DNA of 64,000 nucleotides, taken from an uncultured bacterium (lineage in GTDB: Bacteria; Cyanobacteriota; Vampirovibrionia; Gastranaerophilales; Gastranaerophilaceae). The notes under the pieces were generated by a model. It did no database searches and was not told the origin of the DNA. It saw only the letters and a program-made list of their open reading frames with translations. Positions within the stretch are counted from its first letter, which is position 1; each line of letters opens with the position of its first letter. Shown here piece after piece: positions 1-10,485 of the stretch. Position numbers and translations under genes: made by a program. The stretch is from assembly GCA_902777855.1 (NCBI GenBank), contig CACYVN010000001.1:295066-359065 (forward strand), in the 5' to 3' direction.

Positions 1-593
1 AAAGTTCTTAAATCACGTCCGTATATATTTGGTCCCTTAGGGCCGTTTAAATCAATCCATCCCTGGATTTCTTCCTGCCCGCCGGAATTTTTTACCTGGG
101 GTTTTAAGCAGATACTTACACCGTTTTTAAGAAGCGCACAAGCACCTTTTACATCCTTTATATCAAATTCTACTCTGTCATTATCTTTGTATTCATAATA
201 CTTTCTGCCAAAACAATCTCCCGGTTCATTTCCGCAGTATTTTACAACTTTCATATATTTATTAATATATGCCCCGGCATTATTTGCATAATTTCCGTTA
301 TCACTTTCAACATACATCATTGTACCGGCTATGTCTTCTTTATTCTCGTTTAAAGGCAAGCCTTCCAATGAATTTAACATCTGTTTGACTTCTGATTCAT
401 AGGACAGTGCAAAAGATTTATTTTGGGCTCTTGTTGTAATTACAGGCAATATCAAAACCGCAATGACAGCGACTACTCCCAATGCAATTAATACTTCCGT
501 AATTGTAAAACCGTGTTTGTTCCCCTTCAGTTTATTGCTCAATGCAGTTAAAAATCCACCCATAAGCGGAAATAACCCCTTTTTATGCGGCAT
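1..593 (-). CDS. Type IV pilin-like / pseudopilin protein (C-terminus cut by window edge)
   Basis: Reading the minus strand from an ATG at 593 gives a prepilin-type protein. A short basic leader with two possible Met starts (593 and 563) ends in ...NKHG, followed by FTITEVLIALGVVAVIAV. This is the classic class III prepilin signal: Gly before the cleavage site, Phe +1, Glu +5 and a hydrophobic helix. An AGGA lies about 10 nt upstream of 593, which favours the longer start. The body contains paired Cys residues (YCGNEPGDC) as in minor pilins or T2SS pseudopilins. It is read through to base 1 with no stop, so the C-terminus is missing. It probably acts in a type IV pilus or type II secretion filament after PilD processing. 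The exact subunit cannot be named. Confidence 0.85.
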   Translation of the reverse strand, partial: MPHKKGLFPLMGGFLTALSNKLKGNKHGFTITEVLIALGVVAVIAVLILPVITTRAQNKSFALSYESEVKQMLNSLEGLPLNENKEDIAGTMMYVESDNGNYANNAGAYINKYMKVVKYCGNEPGDCFGRKYYEYKDNDRVEFDIKDVKGACALLKNGVSICLKPQVKNSGGQEEIQGWIDLNGPKGPNIYGRDLRT

Positions 594-644
594 TAGTTTT
601 TTTTCCTCGCGATTCTTAAATTTTAGTCATACGTACGTATATTA

Positions 645-653
645 ATTATACCA
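645..653 (-). promoter_or_regulatory. Extended -10 promoter of the pilin-like gene
   Basis: On the minus strand TGGTATAAT (TGn plus a perfect TATAAT) sits about 50 nt before the pilin start. A perfect 12-bp palindrome, ATACGTACGTAT (629-640), lies between it and the gene. It may be a regulator site in the 5' leader, which is inference. Confidence 0.55.
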
Positions 654-842
654 TCAGACCATGCCCTATGTCAATTAAAATATTATACGTAAGTCAATGT
701 TTTTACATTTATTAACGATTGTTTAAAAGTGCATTTTTAGATATTTTCAAGTACTTATAAAATACTATTTCAACCATAAATTGCCAAAAAAAATTTTCAT
801 GTGATAATTGAAATAGTGTAAGAGTAGCAAAAGGATATAAAT

Positions 843-2309
843 ATGAGCATAAACACCCCGAACAAACAGACTTCACATTTAAAACGTGAAATTCTTGTCA
901 GACTTATAAGAGCATATTTAGGTGAAAATTATGCTGAAGATGTTCGCTTAATACCATATAATATGCGTCCGCAAGGAAGTGATGTTCTATTTAGATGCTG
1001 TATTCACAAGGAACGGGCAATATTAAGAGACAGAGTTATCGCCGGTTTAGGGTTTGATATTGAAGAAGTGAAAGATTATGAACTGTTGTCAAATTTGGCG
1101 GATAAAGCAACCACAAGAGAAAAACCTGAAAAAAATCCGCTGACACTTTTACAAACGGCATGTAATGAATGCGTTCCTGCAAGAATTCACGTTACTGATT
1201 TGTGCCAGGGTTGCGTGGCAAGGCCTTGCGAAAGCGCTTGTAAGTTCGGAGCTATAAAAGTTGTTGACGGGAAATCAAAAATTGATCAATCAAAGTGTAA
1301 AAGTTGCGGGCTTTGCGCTCAGGTTTGTCCTTTTCAGGCTATTACAAAAATTATTGTACCCTGCGAAAATGCCTGTCCGGTCGGTGCTATTGCGAAAGAC
1401 GAAGACGGTTTAACAAAAATTGATTTTAATAAATGTATATCATGCGGAAAATGTGTAAGTGCGTGTCCTTTTGGTGCAGTTCATAAAAAAAGCCAAATTA
1501 TTGATATTTTAAAAAATATTAAAAGTGGTAAAAAAGTTGTTGCGATGCTTGCACCTGCAATTATGGGGCAATTACCCTGCACCCCTGAACAATTGAAACA
1601 GGCAATTATGGAACTTGGTTTTACAGACGTTATAGAGGTTGCGCAAGGTGCGGATATCACAACTAAAAATGAATCTGAGGAATTTAAAGAAAGAGTAGTT
1701 GACGGCAAAGCTCCGTTTATGACTACTTCCTGCTGCGCCGCTTATAACGAACTTGTTGATAAGCATATACCGGAAATTGATAAATATCGTTCGACAACCA
1801 AAACTCCTGCATATTACGCTGCAGAAATAGTTAAAAAAGAACATCCGGATTATTTAACCGTATTTTTCAGCCCTTGCGTTGCAAAAAGAACTGAAGCAAG
1901 CAAAAACCCGAATATTGATTATGTATTGAGCTTTGAAGAACTCGGAGCGTGGTTTGTAGCACGCAACATACAGGTAGCGGAATGCAAAGGTTCAAACTTT
2001 AAAACCGAATCATCAGCTCAGGCAAGAAACTTTGCAGTAACAGGCGGAGTGGCACAAGCTGTAAATTCACTATTAGATGATAAACACAAAGCAACACCTT
2101 ATGTAATTAACGGACTTGATAAAGCAAGCATAAGAGATTTGAAAAAATTCGCCAAAAACGGGAAATGCGAACTTGGGAATCTTATTGAAGTTATGGCCTG
2201 TCCGGGTGGATGTTTGGGAGGTTCAAACACCATTAACTCATATAAACAGGCTACAAAACAATTAGGGGCTTACGTAGAACAAAGCCCTGAAATTAAAGAT
2301 ATAATCTAA
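843..2309 (+). CDS. [FeFe] hydrogenase, group B-like, with ferredoxin-type Fe-S domain
   Basis: This 488-residue protein has an N-terminal domain of about 100 residues, then Cys-rich ferredoxin modules (about residues 107-210, e.g. CKSCGLCAQVC and CISCGKCVSAC). The H-cluster domain has all three signatures: L1 TTSCCAAY (294-301), L2 FSPCVAKR (342-349) and L3 MACPGGCLGG (451-460). The length, L1 ending in Tyr and the L3 form match group B hydrogenases of anaerobes, thought to interconvert protons, electrons and H2 with ferredoxin in the cytoplasm. The Pro usual after the L1 Cys pair is Ala here. An AGGA lies about 8 nt before the ATG. It starts a run of five same-strand genes with another H-cluster protein. 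No maturation genes (hydEFG) are in the window. Confidence 0.9.
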   Translation: MSINTPNKQTSHLKREILVRLIRAYLGENYAEDVRLIPYNMRPQGSDVLFRCCIHKERAILRDRVIAGLGFDIEEVKDYELLSNLADKATTREKPEKNPLTLLQTACNECVPARIHVTDLCQGCVARPCESACKFGAIKVVDGKSKIDQSKCKSCGLCAQVCPFQAITKIIVPCENACPVGAIAKDEDGLTKIDFNKCISCGKCVSACPFGAVHKKSQIIDILKNIKSGKKVVAMLAPAIMGQLPCTPEQLKQAIMELGFTDVIEVAQGADITTKNESEEFKERVVDGKAPFMTTSCCAAYNELVDKHIPEIDKYRSTTKTPAYYAAEIVKKEHPDYLTVFFSPCVAKRTEASKNPNIDYVLSFEELGAWFVARNIQVAECKGSNFKTESSAQARNFAVTGGVAQAVNSLLDDKHKATPYVINGLDKASIRDLKKFAKNGKCELGNLIEVMACPGGCLGGSNTINSYKQATKQLGAYVEQSPEIKDII

Positions 2310-2327
2310 AGAAAAACAGAGGAAAAT

Positions 2328-2564
2328 ATGCAACACGAAATAAAAGTATGTATGGGAAGCTCATGTTTCGCAAGAGGAAACATGAATAACCTTGAGTTTA
2401 TAGAAAATTACATAAACGAGAATCATCTCGAAGCAACATTAGATTTAGTCGGCTCACATTGCCGGAATAAATGCGAAAACGGACCGCATATATTCATCGA
2501 CGGAACGGATTACGACGAAATAGATGAAGATAAATTAAAAGAGATATTGGATAAAATAAAATAA
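2328..2564 (+). CDS. Thioredoxin-like [2Fe-2S] ferredoxin (NuoE/HydC-like, short)
   Basis: A 78-residue protein of the thioredoxin-fold [2Fe-2S] family. Cluster ligands appear as CMGSSC near the N-terminus and CRNKC in the second half, the C-x4-C...C-x3-C pattern of NuoE-type and stand-alone ferredoxins. It lies 18 nt after the hydrogenase with a GAGGA ribosome site. It probably carries single electrons to or from the H-cluster proteins. A second member of the family closes the cluster at 5567. Family assignment is firm; the partner is inferred from position. Confidence 0.85.
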   Translation: MQHEIKVCMGSSCFARGNMNNLEFIENYINENHLEATLDLVGSHCRNKCENGPHIFIDGTDYDEIDEDKLKEILDKIK

Positions 2565-2573
2565 TTATTCCGT

Positions 2574-2637
2574 CATTCCGAGGCGACAAAAGTGGATTCT
2601 TCGCTAAATCTCGGAATGATGTACAAGCCGAAGAATC
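2574..2637. repeat. REP-like interleaved palindrome
   Basis: Two interleaved inverted repeats fill the gap between the ferredoxin and the sensor hydrogenase: CATTCCGAG (2574) with CTCGGAATG (2610), and GATTCTTCG (2595) with CGAAGAATC (2629). Similar CATTCCGAG/GAAGAATC palindromes occur as dispersed intergenic repeats in many genomes. Here it sits inside an apparent operon. Confidence 0.6.
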
Positions 2638-2667
2638 ACAAATATTATTTAGAATTTAGGGGAAATT

Positions 2668-4392
2668 ATGACAAAACAAATACAGCATCCGGTTTATACG
2701 CTGACAAATGAATGTAAAGACTGCTATAAGTGTGTCAGACATTGTCCTGTTAAAGCGATTAAAATAGAAAACGACCACGCATCCGTCATTCCGGAAAAAT
2801 GCATTTCCTGCGGACGCTGCGTTCAGGTTTGTCCGACAAATGCAAAATGTGTAAGGACTGATATTGAAAAGATAAAAAATCTTTTTATAGCCAAGAAGGA
2901 TATTTATGTATCTCTTGCACCATCGTGGCGTTCTGTCTTTGAAAATTCCGCAAAAAAAATGATTGCAGTATTAAAAAAGTTAGGATTTAAAGAAGTCTCG
3001 GAAACAGCTCTCGGGGCGCAGGAAGTTTCTATTCACGATGCAGAAATTTTAAACAACATGAATAAAGGCCTTTTAATTTCCAGCGCATGTCCGGTAATTG
3101 TAGATTATATAAGACTTTATAAACCTGAGTTTTCAAAATACATTACACCTATAGGCTCTCCTGCAAAAACACATGCAAGAATGCTCAAAAATACTTATGG
3201 AAATGATATTGCCGTTGTATTTATCGGACCTTGCATAGGCAAGAAAAATGAAGCAGATGAAGATGACGGATTGATAGATGTATCAATAACTTTTGAAGAA
3301 TTAAAATACTGGATAGCTGATGAAATCGGAGATATTTCGGAAATTAAAAAAGAAAATGACTACGAATTTGTACCATATAGTGCACACGAAGGAACACTAT
3401 ATCCGATAAATGGCGGAATGAACGAAACTATCCGAAAAGTAGGAATAAAACCTGAAATTCAATTAATGGAAATCTGCACAATTTCAGCATTTGAAAAAGC
3501 ACTTGAAAATCTCAATCCGGATAAACTTTCTTCACCCGTATTTGTTGAGGCTTTAGCCTGTGAATCAGGATGCATAACGGGTCCTTGTATTGCATCAAAC
3601 AAGGCAAGTATCAGTTCTATTTCCGATGTTATGAATAAGGTTAAAGTACGCAATGAAATTCCGCAAAAAGCAACTACTGTTGTAAAATGTGATTACAGCC
3701 CGAAAGCTGTCAGTTCATCAAAATATTCTTTGGATGCAATCCAGTCTGCCCTGAAAAAGATAGGTAAACACACCGAAGAAGACGAATTAAACTGCGGCGG
3801 ATGCGGATATTCTTCCTGCAGAGAACTTGCCGTGGCACTTTTAGACGGAGTTGCAGAAACTTCAATGTGCGTTTCATATATGAGGAAAATCGCAATGCGA
3901 AAAGCGGCAGCAATGTTGCGTTGTATGCCATCAGCTATAGTTATGGTTGATAATAACATGAGAATATTAGAAGCAAACGACAGTTTTATGAAAATGTTTG
4001 CCGGAGAGATGTACGATGTCTTTCATTCCCGTCCTGACGGAATGACAGGAGCATCCATAGACAGAATTGTTGATTTTTCGGATATTTTCTCTACTATTCT
4101 AAAAACAGGCAAAGACCTGCATAAAGAACATTATCCGGTCAAAGACAGACTATATGATATAAGTGCATTTACAATTGAAGAAAATGAAATTGTCGGTGCG
4201 GTCATAACCGATGTAACTCAGACTGAAACTACAAGAGAAAAAATTTCGGAAAAAGCAAGGGAAGTTATTTCCAAGAACATTTCAATAGTTCAGGAAATCG
4301 CCTGTCTCTTAGGGGAACATATGGTTGAAACCGAAACACTTCTTAACTCCATTGCAAATGATTACGACGATAAATCTGAGGGCGAAAAATAA
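2668..4392 (+). CDS. HydS-type sensory [FeFe] hydrogenase with PAS domain
   Basis: 574 residues. Two [4Fe-4S] motifs occupy residues 16-60. An H-cluster domain follows with L1 SSACP (138-142), L2 GPCIGKK (187-193) and L3 ALACESGC (about 296-303). A further Fe-S motif, CGGCGYSSC (376-384), precedes a PAS domain (about 410-525) and a C-terminal helix. This is the architecture of group C putative H2 sensors. Ala replaces the proton-relay Cys in L1, as reported for HydS proteins, so fast catalysis is unlikely. The stop overlaps the start of the PP2C phosphatase by one base (TAATG), implying coupled translation and a sensor-to-phosphatase signal path. Signalling output is inferred. Confidence 0.88.
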   Translation: MTKQIQHPVYTLTNECKDCYKCVRHCPVKAIKIENDHASVIPEKCISCGRCVQVCPTNAKCVRTDIEKIKNLFIAKKDIYVSLAPSWRSVFENSAKKMIAVLKKLGFKEVSETALGAQEVSIHDAEILNNMNKGLLISSACPVIVDYIRLYKPEFSKYITPIGSPAKTHARMLKNTYGNDIAVVFIGPCIGKKNEADEDDGLIDVSITFEELKYWIADEIGDISEIKKENDYEFVPYSAHEGTLYPINGGMNETIRKVGIKPEIQLMEICTISAFEKALENLNPDKLSSPVFVEALACESGCITGPCIASNKASISSISDVMNKVKVRNEIPQKATTVVKCDYSPKAVSSSKYSLDAIQSALKKIGKHTEEDELNCGGCGYSSCRELAVALLDGVAETSMCVSYMRKIAMRKAAAMLRCMPSAIVMVDNNMRILEANDSFMKMFAGEMYDVFHSRPDGMTGASIDRIVDFSDIFSTILKTGKDLHKEHYPVKDRLYDISAFTIEENEIVGAVITDVTQTETTREKISEKAREVISKNISIVQEIACLLGEHMVETETLLNSIANDYDDKSEGEK

Positions 4393-5555
4393 TGTTTATC
4401 GATATTGACTGCCATCAGATAAAAAAGTATAACCAAAACGCATTCGGAGATTATTTTGTATCAAAAAGATATCCTGATGAAGCACGGCTTGTTGCAGTTT
4501 TATCCGACGGTTTGGGCTCCGGTATTAAAGCAAACATTCTGTCTTGCATGACAGCAACAATGCTTTTGCGATTTGTTGAGGGAGATCAAATACCAATTAG
4601 GGATGCCGCGGAAATCGTTATGAATTCACTTCCTGTATGTCAGGTAAGAAAGATAAGTTATTCAACGTTTTCAATTATTGATGTTAATGATGAAGGTCAC
4701 GCAAAAATCGTCGAAGAAGGTAATCCTGATTTTATATGGATTCACAACGGCGAAGTTATGAAACCTCAATTTGAATCAATTCCGTCAAAAAATCATAAAA
4801 ACCGTTGTATGAAAAGTTATAAAATTAAACTTGAACTTGGAGACAGACTGATATTTTGTTCCGACGGAATTACTCAGTGCGGTTTGGGAAACGAAAAATT
4901 AAAACTCGGTCTGCGAAGAAGCGGACTGATAAATTTAGTTTTTGATAAACTTAAACAAGACCCTGAAATTTCGAGTTCGGAACTTTCTTCATACCTTGTA
5001 AAACAGGCAAGAAATATTGAAACAGACCGGAACCCGAAAGACGATATGTCAGCACTTGTTCTGTATTGCAGGGAACCGAGAAAATCACTCGTATTTACAG
5101 GACCTCCGTTTAATCAGAAAAATGATGCACAATATGCCCAAATCTTTATGGATTTTAAAGGTAAAAAGGCTATTGCAGGAGGAACAACGGCAAATCTTTT
5201 ATCGAGGGAACTTAATATTCCGATTGCAATGGATACAACAATCAGTATCGGGAAACTTCCGTCCTGCTCATATATGGATGGGGTTGATTTGGTTACAGAA
5301 GGAATTTTAACTCTAACCCAGACCCTTGAATATTTAGAAAACGGAGATTGGGATATTGACAATGCGGCAGGGAAGTTGGTAAAATTTTTACTGGATAGCG
5401 ATTGTATATATTTCATGGTCGGGGCAAAACTCAATCAGGCGCATTACAATCCGAATATGCCGATTGAAATCGAAATCCGTAAAAACATAATCAAAAAAAT
5501 GAAAAATGTTTTGCAGGATAAATACTATAAGAAAGTTAGTGTACAGTATATATAG
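4392..5555 (+). CDS. SpoIIE-family PP2C phosphatase linked to the hydrogenase sensor
   Basis: 387 residues. The N-terminal 230 residues carry the metal-binding PP2C/SpoIIE motifs: LSDGLGSG near residue 38, FCSDGITQ near 157 and NPKDDMSALV near 215. They should dephosphorylate Ser/Thr-phosphoproteins using Mn/Mg. The last 150 residues form a second domain (GPPFNQKND, IAGGTTANLLSREL, DGVDLVTEGILTL). I recall this domain from phosphatases encoded beside HydS, but its role is unknown to me. The gene overlaps the upstream sensor by one base and is followed 11 nt later by a ferredoxin. No partner kinase or anti-sigma antagonist is visible in the window. Confidence 0.85.
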   Translation: MFIDIDCHQIKKYNQNAFGDYFVSKRYPDEARLVAVLSDGLGSGIKANILSCMTATMLLRFVEGDQIPIRDAAEIVMNSLPVCQVRKISYSTFSIIDVNDEGHAKIVEEGNPDFIWIHNGEVMKPQFESIPSKNHKNRCMKSYKIKLELGDRLIFCSDGITQCGLGNEKLKLGLRRSGLINLVFDKLKQDPEISSSELSSYLVKQARNIETDRNPKDDMSALVLYCREPRKSLVFTGPPFNQKNDAQYAQIFMDFKGKKAIAGGTTANLLSRELNIPIAMDTTISIGKLPSCSYMDGVDLVTEGILTLTQTLEYLENGDWDIDNAAGKLVKFLLDSDCIYFMVGAKLNQAHYNPNMPIEIEIRKNIIKKMKNVLQDKYYKKVSVQYI

Positions 5556-5566
5556 GAGTGCAGAAA

Positions 5567-5821
5567 ATGGCTAAAGTTAATGTGAAAGTGTGTTTGGGGA
5601 CAACTTGTTTTGTAATGGGTTCATCAAATTTACAGGAATTACTGGATTTGGTGCCTAAAAAATACGGTGACGATGTAGATGTTGCAGGTTCCCCTTGTTT
5701 AGGTTTATGTTCAATTGACTGGGAATTTTCAAAAGCTCCTTATGTAAAAGTCAATGACGAAGTAATAAAAGAAGCAACCGTTGAAAAAGTTCTTGCAGCA
5801 ATAGACAGAGAACTGAAATAA
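5567..5821 (+). CDS. Thioredoxin-like [2Fe-2S] ferredoxin, second copy
   Basis: 84 residues, with ligands CLGTTC and CLGLC in the thioredoxin-like [2Fe-2S] pattern. The start is the ATG at 5567. AGGAG (5554-5558) is 8 nt upstream, and an upstream in-frame GTG at 5558 overlaps that site and so cannot be the start. It is related to the 2328 protein but carries a WEFSKAPYV insert before the C-terminal strand. As last gene of the hydrogenase cluster it probably acts as an electron carrier or as a subunit of an NADH-linked bifurcating complex encoded elsewhere. Confidence 0.85.
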   Translation: MAKVNVKVCLGTTCFVMGSSNLQELLDLVPKKYGDDVDVAGSPCLGLCSIDWEFSKAPYVKVNDEVIKEATVEKVLAAIDRELK

Positions 5822-5834
5822 CTCGAATTATCAT

Positions 5835-5852
5835 CCTGAACCCGATTCAGGG
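5835..5852. repeat. Short palindrome (CCTGAA...TTCAGG type)
   Basis: CCTGA/TCAGG arms around CCCGAT, of the widespread CATCCTGAACCCGATTCAGG intergenic repeat type. It lies just upstream of the terminator of the hydrogenase cluster. Confidence 0.4.
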
Positions 5853-5870
5853 GAGCATATACAAAATAAA

Positions 5871-5905
5871 AACAGAAAGAAAATTTTTAACTTTCTGTTT
5901 TTTTA
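5871..5905 (+). terminator. Rho-independent terminator of the hydrogenase cluster
   Basis: AACAGAAAG pairs with CTTTCTGTT across an AT-rich loop and is followed by a run of seven T. It ends the five-gene hydrogenase transcript. Confidence 0.8.
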
Positions 5906-5965
5906 TAGCAAATTTTATTTTTACAAGTATTAAAACATTATTATTGAAATCATGGAGAATATCAT

Positions 5966-6391
5966 ATGGAAATAGAATTAGGGCCATTCCCGAAATATGA
6001 AGATGTAAGATACAATGCGTTCTGGACAAGAGCACATATTGATACAAGATTAAGAGTAGATGAAGACGATATAAAGACATACAAAGCTCATCTGCAGGAT
6101 TGCAGAGAAAATCCGACAGTCGGACTGCTTGCCGGGAAAAAATACATAACAGGAAAACCTATGAACTACCCGACATATGCAAGACGTAATCTTAGGTATT
6201 TAGAAAGACAACCGGAAATAGATACCTTAAAAAAGAGTTTAAAAAATGATATAGATAAATTATATTCAAAAACAAAATATGCAAGAGAATACATTGTAGA
6301 TAATAAAAGAGTTGTACTTGATTATGTTGAAAAAAGCAAAAAATATACAACATTTGATAAAATGATGATATTTTTCAGAAGATTTTTATAA
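5966..6391 (+). CDS. Hypothetical protein, 141 aa
   Basis: No family recognised. The protein is charged and rich in Tyr, Lys and Arg. It has an aromatic N-terminus (FPKYEDVRYNAFWTRAH) and a helical Lys-rich C-terminal half ending in MMIFFRRFL. There is no signal peptide or membrane segment. GGAG is placed 8 nt before the ATG. It stands alone between two hairpins (5871-5905 and 6418-6454), so it is probably monocistronic. Likely a real gene by codon use and ribosome site; function unknown. Confidence 0.65.
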   Translation: MEIELGPFPKYEDVRYNAFWTRAHIDTRLRVDEDDIKTYKAHLQDCRENPTVGLLAGKKYITGKPMNYPTYARRNLRYLERQPEIDTLKKSLKNDIDKLYSKTKYAREYIVDNKRVVLDYVEKSKKYTTFDKMMIFFRRFL

Positions 6392-6417
6392 GAAAAGCTC
6401 AAACATATAAAAAAGTG

Positions 6418-6454
6418 TAACAAAAAACTTTACCTACAGTAAAGTTTTTTGTTA
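6418..6454. terminator. Bidirectional terminator hairpin, perfect 16-bp stem
   Basis: TAACAAAAAACTTTAC and GTAAAGTTTTTTGTTA are perfect inverted repeats around a 5-nt loop (CTACA). The arms contain A and T tracts, so the hairpin could end transcription from the upstream gene. It directly precedes the gyrB promoter. Confidence 0.65.
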
Positions 6455-6469
6455 TATTGCTTATTTTTG

Positions 6470-9088
<2,619 letters not shown>

Positions 9089-9093
9089 AGAAA

Positions 9094-9124
9094 AAAGACC
9101 GAACAATTAAATGTTCGGTCTTTA
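9094..9124 (+). terminator. Rho-independent terminator of gyrB
   Basis: AAAGACCGAACA pairs perfectly with TGTTCGGTCTTT across a 6-nt loop, 5 nt after the gyrB stop. The T-tail is short. Confidence 0.8.
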
Positions 9125-9202
9125 TATAGATTAGTGAATTTATTTATAAACATACAGAATATTTGTGTTAGAATGGAGCAGTAAAGAAAAGGAGAAATTT
9201 AT

Positions 9203-9709
9203 ATGTTAGAGTTTATGAAAAGACAACTGAACGAATTTAAAGCATTCGCAGTCAGAGGCAACGTAATCGACATGGCAGTAGGTATCATTATAGGTGCTGC
9301 ATTCGGTAAAATTGTTGATTCAATGGTAAACGATGTTATTATGCCTCCGTTAGGTTGGTTAATGGGCAAAGTTGATTTTACAAATCTTTATTTAACTATG
9401 CCTACAAAATTGGATGATTTAGGCAATATGCCACATTATGATTCATTATCAGCTGCAAAAGCAGCAGGTGCGGTAACAATTAATTATGGAGTATTTATTA
9501 ATACCTTGATTAGTTTCTTATTAGTTGCATTTGCAGTATTTTTATTAATCAAGGGTATCAACAAATTACAGGCAGCCGCAAAAAAAGAAGAAGCAACAGA
9601 ATCTGCGGCGACTCAAAAAGCTTGCCCATACTGCTTTACACAAATCGATATTCGTGCAACAAAATGTCCGCATTGTACATCTGAAATTCCGGCAGAAGCT
9701 CAGCAGTAA
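9203..9709 (+). CDS. mscL: Large-conductance mechanosensitive channel with C-terminal zinc ribbon
   Basis: 168 residues. The N-terminal region has the MscL hallmark ([23 protein letters not shown]), then the MPPLGWLMG loop, a periplasmic segment and a second membrane helix (about residues 95-118). This gives a homopentameric inner-membrane channel that opens under hypo-osmotic stress. The cytoplasmic tail carries two CPxC knuckles (CPYC and CPHC near the end), a zinc ribbon found in some MscL proteins but absent from the E. coli form. AGGAG precedes the ATG. TGTTAGAAT about 30 nt upstream may be an extended -10 box. Confidence 0.95.
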   Translation: MLEFMKRQLNEFKAFAVRGNVIDMAVGIIIGAAFGKIVDSMVNDVIMPPLGWLMGKVDFTNLYLTMPTKLDDLGNMPHYDSLSAAKAAGAVTINYGVFINTLISFLLVAFAVFLLIKGINKLQAAAKKEEATESAATQKACPYCFTQIDIRATKCPHCTSEIPAEAQQ

Positions 9710-9725
9710 AAAATATTTATTAAAT

Positions 9726-9757
9726 AAAAGCCCGCCGTTTCACGGCGGGCTTTTATA
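9726..9757 (+). terminator. Rho-independent terminator of mscL
   Basis: AAAAGCCCGCCG and CGGCGGGCTTTT form a perfect 12-bp GC-rich stem with loop TTTCA. It is usable in both directions, so it also serves the small minus-strand gene that ends at 9761. Confidence 0.9.
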
Positions 9758-9760
9758 CTG

Positions 9761-9889
9761 CTAATTACCGAAAAAGTGAGATATTATTGCCATTAAAATT
9801 GTAGCGATTATTCCGAACATTAACGGGAATATAGCATCATTTCCTTCGGATGTATGGATTTCTTTTCTGTTTTTATCATTTTTACTCAT
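9761..9889 (-). CDS. Small single-span membrane protein, 42 aa
   Basis: A short minus-strand frame encodes 42 residues. The charged polar N-terminus (MSKNDKNRKEIHTSEGND) is followed by one hydrophobic helix (AIFPLMFGIIATILMAIISHFF). AGGAG lies 7 nt before the ATG and the frame stops against the shared terminator at 9726-9757. Layout, ribosome site and composition support a real small protein. No family is recognised; small single-span proteins of this kind often regulate larger membrane complexes, but that is only a general possibility. Confidence 0.6.
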   Translation of the reverse strand: MSKNDKNRKEIHTSEGNDAIFPLMFGIIATILMAIISHFFGN

Positions 9890-9987
9890 TATTTTCTCCT
9901 TTGCTAAACTAAACAACTCTACATTCCTCCCTATGGAGGAGGTTAGGTTGGAATATATACAGGTGTAGGCATATTACATGCCTAAAA

Positions 9988-10356
9988 TTACGGAGCTCGG
10001 GTAAAAATTAAATTCTTTAAATAAGAAATGCTGTTATATTTCGTTAAATCGGAAGTTTTTATGACGTTTTTATCAAAATTATTTTTAAAATCGCAATTCA
10101 AAAAGCCGATAAAATATCCGTCAATATCATGAGAATTTCTTTGTGCTGATATTTCTTGCGATTTAGAATTTACAGATATTAAGGCGTTTTCATAACTTTT
10201 AAAATCTATACTTATCTGTTTTTGCGGAGCTGTTTTCGAAGAAATATATTCAACTTGATTATTTATTTTTGGTGCAGAATAATTTATTTCTTCCGCATTT
10301 GTACCGGTGAGAAATATCTGAATAAGTAATAAAAATATTATTAAAAATTTACGCAT
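9988..10356 (-). CDS. Secreted hypothetical protein, 122 aa
   Basis: It begins with a Sec-type signal peptide (MRKFLIIFLLLIQIFLTGTNA, cleavage expected after NA), followed by about 100 Asn/Ser/Lys-rich residues. The mature part has a single Cys (FLNCDF). No domain is recognised. The gene is isolated between the 42-residue membrane protein and a divergent large ORF. It is probably exported to the periplasm; function unknown. Confidence 0.6.
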   Translation of the reverse strand: MRKFLIIFLLLIQIFLTGTNAEEINYSAPKINNQVEYISSKTAPQKQISIDFKSYENALISVNSKSQEISAQRNSHDIDGYFIGFLNCDFKNNFDKNVIKTSDLTKYNSISYLKNLIFTRAP

Positions 10357-10485
10357 ATATAAATTATAGCATTAGAAAAATGTTAAGGGATGTTAAATAT
10401 ATTTAATATTTGTTCATTACTAATCAATTTTATAATTTGAAAAAACTTTATAAAATTATACGGGGATTAATTTTTAGGGGAATTT

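Noticed and set aside
600..843. Rex operator upstream of the hydrogenase
   Set aside because: TTATTAACGATTGTTTAAA has some resemblance but not the TTGTGAA-N4-TTCACAA symmetry.
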